Part shown: positions 56,901-64,000 of the stretch, piece by piece
How positions within the stretch are numbered: position 1 is the first letter of the stretch
Layout: each line of letters opens with the position of its first letter
Source of the DNA: Plantago ovata
Lineage: Eukaryota; Streptophyta; Magnoliopsida; Lamiales; Plantaginaceae
Reading direction: 5' to 3'
DNA length: 64,000 nucleotides
Assembly (NCBI GenBank): GCA_028274465.1
Contig: CM051458.1
Span: 26,427,566 to 26,491,565, forward strand
Position numbers and translations under genes: made by a program
The notes under the pieces: generated by a model
What the model was told of the DNA's origin: nothing
Seen by the model: the letters and a program-made list of their open reading frames with translations, nothing else
Database searches by the model: none

Positions 56901-57240
56901 CGGCGTGCGAGTTCGGCGAGCTAGTGACCGATCCTGAAGTTACCATATCCTAGCAAGCCAGGCTTACCTTCCCGCCTGGGTGCCTGAGTGCTTGAGGAGC
57001 GGGATAATCTACCCGTTCGAGAAGGCAGCTCTTCGGAACGCTGCCTGGGTGAAGTTAAGCGATCCGGTCTCGGGAGGGCAGCCGACTTCGTCGACCAGCC
57101 AAGCTAACAATGTACCAAAGGCGATCGAAGAGGCTCAGGCTTTGAGCGAGACAACATCGAAGGCCTGAAACGAGCACGGTTCGGGGAGGAGCTCAAGCGC
57201 GAACCACCCCCGTCACTGAATTTACCGACAGTCGTACTCG
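53940..57240 (+). pseudogene. Antisense gene of the Tat-like element (Transposase_28-like)
   Basis: Begins MSERSDDSQNISAAGEY with a very acidic, low-complexity N-terminus and an RKRRR basic patch. Frameshifts occur near 54505, 54800 and 55030. A conserved core lies at 55041-55520: APPGYMAVHCLSLDRGWILP, FCDAFRDLFNTLGIAPWQLV, PSAFGTLVCFGVFC and a FYYFNARPG segment. This is the pattern of the plant 'putative gypsy type transposon' family (Transposase_28), here with a TAG inside. Introns are suggested at 55709-55857 (GTAATT...TTGCAG) and about 56312-56393. Downstream exons encode Glu/Ala/Lys coiled coils (AEEEAAAKRAKEAKEAEEEA, then ADRADIGVVIEDLEKKLAAS). Extra antisense ORFs of this kind are known in Tat elements; their role is not established. 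Confidence 0.68.
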
Positions 57241-57899
57241 TTAAGATCGGGGAGCCAGCTGCTTGAAGATCGAGTATGCTCGGGGCATGTTGTAATTTTT
57301 CCCTTTCGTACTTTGTTTTTTTTCGAACAATTTCATTTGCCCTTTGAGGCACTCCTCGAAACCATATGTTGTAACATAATTTCACTGTTGTTGTTTCAAT
57401 CGCTACTTTCTTCTTTCGAATAAAATGTAATGCTCTTCGCTTCCCTTACTATATCTGTGTTCTTACTAGTTCCATCTTTTGTTATGACGTATAACTTGGA
57501 TAGAGTAGTAAACACGTGTAAGTTAGAACCGAGAACCAATGTTCTTCGCGACGAGCTCTTTGATCTATCGTAGATGCTTCTCGATCGTTTTGATCACTTG
57601 GCAAGAATTCTAAGTGTTGAACTTAGAAAAATTTCCAAGTGCCTGGAATCGCTCTCCTCGATCACTTCCGTCTCCTCGCGTTTTTTCTTCTTTGAGTGGT
57701 TCCTGATCATTCTCTCATAGAGTTTAGAGAGCGGCGAGGGTTCCGCTATCATGGAAGTCGACTAGCTTTTATGTAGGTCATTTAAGCTTGTCGATTGAGT
57801 AGTCTTTATTTTTTTCTTTTGAGTATATAGCTCTATACTTGAACATTTCTTGTTGAAAGAGAGACATTGTGTGATTTGTCGGAAATGCAATTACAATGG
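57241..57899 (+). other. 3' region downstream of the antisense gene (contig end)
   Basis: AT-rich, no coding region; likely 3' UTR and spacer. It is duplicated at 59380-60032. Confidence 0.5.
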
Positions 57900-57999
57900 N
57901 NNNNNNNNNNNNNNNNNNNNNNNNNNNNNNNNNNNNNNNNNNNNNNNNNNNNNNNNNNNNNNNNNNNNNNNNNNNNNNNNNNNNNNNNNNNNNNNNNNN
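57900..57999. other. Scaffold gap (100 N)
   Basis: Exactly 100 N. The 2.08 kb before it and the 2.03 kb after it are the same sequence. Confidence 0.99.
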
Positions 58000-60032
58000 C
58001 TCGATCTACTAACTTGTGTTTATTCCTTGCCGCCTTATGGTTCCAGTGGATCATGTCTAAGGATCTGGCCTCAAGGAGGAACGAGGAGGAAGCAGAGGTT
58101 GGCTAATAAAACAACAAAGATCCTCGGTCTTTGAACTTTGACCCCTCCCGAAATGCCGCGCATCATCGCGATGCTTTAGTGCAGGAGGGCTCGATACCGA
58201 GAGAACCTGTAGAGGCCATCAAGAGGGCCGAGGAGGAGGCCGCTGCGAAGAGGGCTAAGGAGGCTAAGGAGGCCGAGGAGGAGGCCTTGAATACTATCGA
58301 GGGCGAGAGAGAGAGGCCTGAGAGGCCTGTGCGAAGGAAGGAGTGAGGAAGCTCAACCTCGGTGGAACCAATGAGCCTGCCCGCAAGAAGGGTAAGGTAG
58401 CCGCTTCTGGAGATGACGGTGAAGCGGCTCATTCAGATGAGCGACCTCGACGGGCACATGAGCTGAGCATGTGCTCGCTCCAGGTACTTGTCTTTATTCT
58501 TTGGTGTAAAAATTTCTCAGTATAAATTTTTTCTCTCCTCGACTAACTTTGTTTCTTTTTGAAGCTCGAGAACTTGAAGGAGGCCTATGGCCAAGTTGCT
58601 GCTGACAGGGCCGACATAGGGGTCGTTATCGGGACCTCGAGAAGAAGCTGCTGCTTCAGAGTCAAAAGCCAAGGTCTCGGAGGCTGAAGCCGGAAGCTCA
58701 AAATAAAGGTAGAGGCGCTCGAGAAGGAGCTTTCCGGGAGAAATCGAGGAGCAAGAGCTTCAAGGGTGCCTATGCCACTTTATCCATTTGCATGGAAAAG
58801 TTCAAGGCAAGCTCTGTCTTTCTAACGGGAAGCCGAGTCTTGCTGCTCGCGATTTCAGTCTTCGGTCACCTACAGTTGGCCCTGAGAGATGTGCAAGTGG
58901 CATCTCGCGAGGAGGGCTTCTCCGTGCGTTGCCAACTAAAGAGGGTCAACTGCTTCCGGCTGACTTCGATCCCGACGACCGCGAGGACCTGCATCCCGGG
59001 CGGCGCGAGGACCTGACTCCTTACCCGATGAGGAGATTACCGAGGAGATGCACGAGGCGTGCGAGTCGGCGAGCTGTGACCGATCCTGAAGTACATATCC
59101 AGCAAGCCAGCTTACTTCCCGCCTGGGTGCCTGAGTGCTTGAGGAGCGGGATAATCTACCCGTTCGAGAAGGCCGCTCTTCGGAACGCTGCCTGGGTGAA
59201 GTTTAAGCGATCCGGTCTCGGGAGGGCAGCCGACTTCTCGAGCCAGAGCTAACTATGTACCAAAGGCGATCGAAGAGGCAAGGCTCAGGAGCGAGACAAC
59301 ATCGAAGGCCCTGAAACGAGCACGGTTCGGGGAGGAGCTGCAAGCGCGACCACCCCGGTCACTGAATTTACTGACAGTCGTACTCGTTAAGATCGGGAGC
59401 CAGCTGCTTGAAGACCGAGTATGCTCGGGGCATGTTGTAATTTTTCCCTTTTGTACTGGTTTATTTCGACAATTTTCATTTGGCCCTTTGAGGCACTCCT
59501 CGAAACACATATGTTTTAAATAAAGTCACTGTTGTTTTTCTTCGCTACTTTTCTTCTTCAATAAAATGTAGCTCTTCGCTTCCTACTTATATCGTGTTTA
59601 CTAGTTCCATCTTTTTGTTATGACGTATAACTTGGATAGAGTAGTTAAACACGTGTAAGTTAGAATCGAGAACCAATGTTCTTCGCGACGAGCTCTTGAT
59701 CTATCGTAGATCTTCTCGATCGTTTTGATCACTTGAGCAAGAATTCTAAGTGTTGAACTTAGAAAAAATTTCAAGTGTTGAAGTCGCTCTCCTCGCTTCC
59801 TTCCGTCTCCTCGCTTTTCTTCTTGAGTGGTTTCCTGATCTGATTCTCTCATAGAGTTTAGAGAGCGGGGAGGGTTCCCTAATCATGGAAATCGACTAGC
59901 TTTATGTAGGTCATGTAAGCTTTCGATCGGTAGTCTTATTTTTTTCTTTTTGAGTATAGTAGCTTATACTTGAACATTTTCTTGTTGAAAGATAGACATT
60001 GTATTGATTTGTCGGAAATGCAATTACAATGG
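58000..60032 (+). repeat. Second copy of 55823-57899, probably an unmerged contig overlap
   Basis: Collinear from end to end with 55823-57899, including the coiled-coil exons of the antisense gene. It is about 44 bp shorter, with many single-base losses (for example CCTACAGTTGG versus CCTACAAGTTGG). Its first base matches the interior of the left contig, and its match ends exactly where the left contig ends. This pattern is expected of overlapping contig ends. Frames here are more broken than in the left copy and should not be counted as a second gene. Confidence 0.88.
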
Positions 60033-60115
60033 GGGCTCCTCGGCCAGCTTGTTAAACAACTTCTTAAAAAAAGGAAGGGTACCTCTCACTTGAATCCGTG
60101 AGGGATCCTCCTCGA

Positions 60116-61300
60116 TCATGGACCTTCCACATAAGTTTTCAAAAAGCTTTTTCTCTTGACAACTTCAAGCGTAGATCGAATCTTGGAGGTTAGAAGATTC
60201 CATGGATTTTTCAATACTCTTCCCTCCATGTCTTGAAGACGATAACTTCCGTTGGACCTTGCTTCAATTATCTGTAGGGGCCTTCCCAATTGGGTTGCAT
60301 CTTCCCAACTTTGCCAAGATGTCTGCTCTTCGGAGTACTAGGTCTCCTACTTGGAAGTCTCTTTCTCTTACGCCTTTGTTGTAGGTCTTCGCGATGAGTG
60401 CTTGATATCTGAGGATATTGGCCAAGGCGTTGGTCCTCGCTTCACTGATTGTCTCCAGGTCGAAGAGTCTCTCTGTATGATTGTCCTCGGGTTGATACCC
60501 TTGGATTCTGAGGGTTTCCACGCCACTCTGCTGGCTGTATGACCGCCTCGGACCCATAAACTAGCGAGAAGGGAGTCTCTCTTGTAGCTGTTTTTGAAGT
60601 AGTGCGGTATGCCCACACTACTCCATCAAGCTCGTCGACCCAGTCCGTTGGTGGCGAACCTCTTCTGCAAGTTGTTGACGAGGATTTTGTTGACGGCTTC
60701 TGTTTGCCCATTGGATTGAGGATGTCCTACAGAGGTATACCTCCTCTCAATCTTCATTTCTTGCACCATTCATTGAATCTTTGGCCGCAAAATTGAGCAC
60801 CATTATCCGAGATGAGGACCCTTGGCAAGCCAAATCGACACACGATGTTCCTCCATACGAAGTTCATCACTCTTTGTTCGGTTGATGGTAGATACTGCCT
60901 CACACTTCCGCCCACTTGCTAAAGTATTCGACCGCAACAATGATGAACTTCTTTTGACCCGTGCTCTTGGAAAGGGACCGACTATGTCGATGCCCCATAT
61001 GTCGAAAGGGCAAGTGATGGCGATGGGCATGAGAGGTTTCGCCGGGACGTTGATCAAATTGGCGTGCAATTGACACTCCTCGCACTTTTCTCACAAATTG
61101 GGCAGCGTCTTCGCGAACAGTGGGCCAGTAGTATCCTGTCGAATGACTTTTTGCGCGAGGGTTCTTCCTCCGGCATGGTCGCCGCAACTTCCTCGATGCA
61201 TTTCTCCAAGAAGTTTTTGAACTTCATGCTCGGCGACGCATCTCAAGTAGACTCCCTCGAAAGACCTTTTGTACAAGTAGTCTCTTGCATGATGTATCGA
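60116..61300 (-). pseudogene. Tat-like integrase
   Basis: Reading from about 61290: an H2C2 zinc-binding region (LLGEMHRGSCGDHAGGRTLA, with the Cys pair in a shifted frame near 61080), then PFDIWGIDIVGPFPRA (61000) for the catalytic core start. Fragments near the second Asp are in other frames (60800-60900), followed by [20 protein letters not shown] and [11 protein letters not shown] (60560-60640). The C-terminus has FQVGDLVLRRADI (60310-60340) and a closing GPYR-type module, with the last codon at 60116-60118. Several frameshifts are present. Confidence 0.82.
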
Positions 61301-61460
61301 GGAGCTTTTCCTTTGATTCTCCTTGCTTCAGCCTTGTCACGAGGAAGGCTTCCATTTTTGAGATATGTTGTTATCTCTTGCATCCAATTCGGTTGATCGT
61401 CAATTGCCAAGACGTTTGGCTTTGATGACCACAAAGATGATGCGTTGATTCTCATGAGTA

Positions 61461-61870
61461 TCACGTTCCGGGTATCAACTTCCGGAGGCTGAAGCATACT
61501 TTGATAGGGCATCTGCCCTTTGATTGAGATCTCTTGAGAACTTTCAATCTCACAACTTTCAAATTTTTGAATTTCTTCCGTGATGGCACTCTTGTACTCA
61601 GCCAGTGAGTCTTTCTTGGTTCTGAATTTCCCGAGATTTGCTTCTCGGCCAGTTGGGAATCGGTGAAGAGATGTAGCTTCTTCACTTGCAATGACTTTGC
61701 CATACGTAGAGCTATGAGGATGGCTTCATATTCTGCTTCATTGTTGGAGACCGGGAAACTAAGAGTAACGGCGTACTCTAGTTCAGCCCCTCCGGGACTT
61801 GAAGTATATTCCTATCCCGCCATTTTTTCCTGATGAGGATCCATCAACATGAAGAATCCAGACGTCTCCG
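61461..61870 (-). pseudogene. Second, archaeal-type RNase H of the Tat-like element
   Basis: On the minus strand the motif NNEAEYEAILIALRMAKSLQ followed by VKKLHLFTDSQLAEKQISG lies around 61625-61745, upstream of integrase and distinct from the RNase H next to RT. This E...D-S-Q-L pattern is the archaeal-type RNase H that Tat elements carry in addition to the retroviral-type one. The frame is broken upstream (a stop near 61815) and the end merges into the integrase linker. Confidence 0.8.
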
Positions 61871-62050
61871 TGGTCGACTAGTTCTTTGGGTTTTGGAGAG
61901 ACGGTCTCCGCACCCTTTGGCTCGTCGGTTTTCTCTGTCAGGAACGCTTCATGCCTTTTCCTTTGGTTTGGGACATCGCCTTAAGCTCTTTTAAAGCATC
62001 TTCCAGAGCTTGCATTGGGTTGTTTTGATGGGGTTGCTCTTCGACCATCA
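61871..62050 (-). other. Linker between the two RNase H domains
   Basis: Short, frame-disturbed linker sequence with no recognised domain. Confidence 0.45.
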
Positions 62051-62578
62051 TCATAGCACTCTTTGTTGCCGAAGAGTTTCCTCTGAAGTTCCTTTTGAGG
62101 GATACTCCACGAGGAAGTCGGCTATGACTTGTGCTTTCTTGGCCACGGGTGCTTGGTAGTCGATGTCGTACTCACTTAGTTCAATCGCCCACCTTGCCAT
62201 TCTTCCCGAATTTTCGGGCTTTCCGAGGACTTGCTTGAGAGGTTGCTTTGTCAAGACTACAACCTTGTGAGCACCAAAGTAGGGTTTTAACCTCCTTGCA
62301 GTATAAACGAGGGCAAAGGAAAGCCTCTCGATATCCATGTACCGCGTTTCAGCCCCGGCAAGTACTTTGCTCAAGTAGTAGATGGGCAAGTGGTCGTTCC
62401 CTTGGATTCGCACCAAGACCGAGCTGATAGCTTCCCCGGTTGCTGCTAAGTACAAATAGAGTACCTCTCCTTCTATGGGTTTCGACAATAGAGGAGGAGC
62501 GAGTAAGTATTCTTTCAGCTTCTCGAAGGCTTCCTCGCACTCCTTCGTCCACTCGAAGTGGCTGCTCTTTCTCAACAC
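62051..62578 (-). pseudogene. Tat-like RNase H (adjacent to RT)
   Basis: Open frame with FEWTKECEEAFEKLKEYLLA, PPLLSKPIEGEVLYLYLAAT, AISSVLVRIQGNDHLPIYYL, YMDIERLSFALVYTARRLKP and WAIELSEYDIDYQAP. The first catalytic Asp expected in YxDAS-like motifs is replaced here (LYLAATGEAISSVL), a feature common in Tat elements, whose second RNase H may take over the activity. It is offset by one frame from RT near 62575. Confidence 0.82.
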
Positions 62579-63940
62579 CTTGAAAAAGGTAGATTTTTCT
62601 CGGCAGACCTTGAGATGAATCTACTCAATGCAATTGATTTTCCGACCAATTGTTGCACCTCATTGATGGATTGAGGTTGTGGAAGATCGAGGATGGCCTT
62701 TATCTTTTCGGGGTTTGCTTCTATTCCTCTTTCTGTCACCATGTAACCGAGGAACTTCCCCCCTTTGACCCCAAAGGTACACTTCGCTGGGTTGAGCTTC
62801 ATGCCATACTTTCTCAAGATTGAGAAGCATTTTGCCAGGTAATCTACATGCTGCTCCTCGGTCTTGCTCTTGACGAGCATGTCATCGACATATACTTCCA
62901 TTGTTTTGCCTAGCTCTTCCTTGAACATCTTGTTAACCAACCTTTGGTAGGTCGCTCCGGCGTTCTTAAGACCAAATGGCATCACGTTGAAGCAGTACAC
63001 ATTGCCGTTAGCGAAGAAGGCAGTCTTAGGCACATCATCTTTGGCCATTTTGACCTGGTAGAAGCCCTGGTACGCATCCATGAAACTCAGGAGGGCGCAT
63101 CCAGCGGTGGAATCGACCAGCTGATCGATCCGTGGGAGAGGGTACGGATCCTTCGGGCAAAACTTGTTGAGCCTTGTGAAATTGTTGCACATTCGCCATT
63201 TCCCCGGACCTTTCTCCACGAGGACCACATTGCATACCCAGTCTGAGTATCTCACTTCTTTGATGTGGCCAGCTTTAAGAAGCCTTTGTACTTCCGCTTC
63301 TATAATGGCATTATCTTCCGCACTGAAGTCTCTTCGCTTTTCTCTGATGTGGGTGATCGATGGGTCTACGTTCAGACGGTGAACGGCGACACGTGGGTCG
63401 ATCCCCTTCAGGTCCTCGGTACTCCATGCGAAGATATCGTTGTTATCCTTCAAACATTGGATGAGTTTCATCCTGACTTCAGTGGCCATCTCTGTGCCAA
63501 TTTTTGTGACCTTGTCGGCACTTCCTTCGACAATTTGGATTTCTTCTAGGGCTTCTCTTGCTTCAATTTTGTTTTCCTCAAAGAATTTCTTCTTTTTGGA
63601 AGAGGGTGGGACTGGTGGAATCACTTGATACTCCTCGAGCTCCTTAACAGCTCCTACTAGAGTATCCTTGTCTTTCTTCATGATTGCTTTTCTTCGCCTA
63701 AGTGACGGACTTGGCTTTTTTGATTTTCTCTTCACTCGCCGAACCGTGTAGAAACGATAAGGCGCATTGTGGACAAGGGGTGTCTCCTCGGATGGCTGCC
63801 CGAGGTTGGGTTCCCCTATGGCAACTCTCGAAGTGAACTTGGCTGACATAGTGTAGCATTCCCATGCTTCTCGTATGTCTCCTACTTCTTGTCCGATTCC
63901 CAAAGGAGTGGGGAATTTTAGCTTGTTGTGGACTGTGGAC
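62572..63940 (-). pseudogene. Tat-like reverse transcriptase with protease-RT linker
   Basis: Long open frame. The linker region has TMSAKFTSRVAIGEPNLGQ, a Lys/Arg-rich block and IFAWSTEDLKGIDPRVAVHR. RT follows with LLKAGHIKEVRYSDWVCNVV, MCNNFTRLNKFCPKDPYPLP, LLSFMDAYQGFYQVKMAKDD, CFNVMPFGLKNAGATYQRLV and the active site VYVDDMLVKSK (about 62870-62896), then KCTFGVKGGKFLGYMVTERG. The frame ends at 62572, so this part is still readable through RT. Wording matches the plant Tat branch. The upstream end continues into the protease. Confidence 0.92.
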
Positions 63941-64000
63941 ACTACGGCTCGGAATTGAGAGAGAGCGGGTCGGCCTAGGACTGCGAAATAATCAAATGGC
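63941..64000 (-). pseudogene. Tat-like protease, C-terminal end (window edge)
   Basis: The last 60 bp read PFDYFAVLGRPALSQFRAVV on the minus strand. The LGRP motif is the end of the retroelement aspartic protease, just before the STVHNKLKFPT linker. The active-site part lies outside the window. Confidence 0.75.

Larger units (their letters stand above)
51027..64000 (-). mobile_element. Tat-like Ty3/gypsy element with antisense gene, 5' end outside window
   Basis: Minus-strand element: pol at 60116-64000 (protease end, RT, RNase H, a second archaeal-type RNase H, integrase), a long 3' region containing a plus-strand gene and tandem repeats, a polypurine tract, and the 3' LTR (about 51027-52081). 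A second RNase H and an extra antisense ORF are both known for the Tat lineage. Gag and the 5' LTR lie beyond the window. A scaffold gap with duplicated flanks (55823-60032) inflates its length by about 2.1 kb. Confidence 0.85.

Noticed and set aside
58000-60032. A genuine tandem duplication of the antisense gene exons.
   Set aside because: Both ends of the match coincide with contig ends at a 100-N gap, and the right copy has error-like single-base losses.

Overview
The window is nuclear DNA of a flowering plant and is built almost entirely from nested transposable elements. Evidence for this is plant-type Ty3/gypsy lineages (Athila-like, Tekay-like chromovirus, Tat-like), plant L1-type LINEs with a zinc-binding/RNase H tail, CACTA (En/Spm) transposons and a Stowaway MITE. 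No single-copy host gene, rRNA gene or functional tRNA gene was found. The AT-rich LINE and the mix of families would suit a eudicot, but the sequence does not settle the species. Two runs of exactly 100 N (35375-35474 and 57900-57999) are scaffold gaps.

Layout. (1) 1-15607: a decayed Athila-like element, A1, on the minus strand (3' LTR cut by the window start, 5' LTR 14397-15607). It contains a complete non-autonomous Athila-like element, A2 (4668-10174, plus). It also contains two remnants of a second LTR family, L2, which has ~2.1-kb LTRs and an initiator-Met-type primer site (1560-1721 and 10666-~13505). (2) 15608-16041: a scrap of a Tat-like element. (3) 16042-32348: a Tekay-type chromovirus, C1. 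Its 5' LTR is stretched to about 10.5 kb by a 5'-truncated LINE (~17171-18918) and an L2 solo LTR (19505-25611), and the solo LTR itself holds a CACTA element (20310-24325). Its 3' LTR is broken by a third Athila-like element, A3 (32349 to the gap). (4) 35475-37189: 5' part of a second chromovirus copy, C2. (5) 37663-41764: a second CACTA element on the opposite coding strand, then a SINE-like stretch and a Stowaway MITE (41890-42145). (6) 42403-50938: a full-length but mutated L1-like LINE on the minus strand, bounded by a 15-bp target-site duplication. (7) ~51027-64000: a Tat-like element on the minus strand (3' LTR, 67-bp tandem repeats, pol with two RNase H domains), carrying an opposite-strand gene with its own TATA box and introns.

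Function. Nearly every pol or transposase reading frame is broken by frameshifts or stops. The exceptions are a five-exon TNPA-like gene in the first CACTA element, which reads open across all predicted junctions, and an extra 146-codon ORF upstream of gag in C2. The two CACTA elements share ends and GCGACGGAT-type subterminal repeats, and each keeps a different one of the two proteins such elements use.

The most unusual signal is a block of three to four hairpins with a near-constant AGGCGGC loop and compensatory stem changes. It occurs in two unrelated elements: the L2 leader and an intron of the first CACTA gene. The main assembly warning is that about 2 kb on both sides of the second gap is the same sequence, which looks like unmerged contig ends and not a biological duplication.
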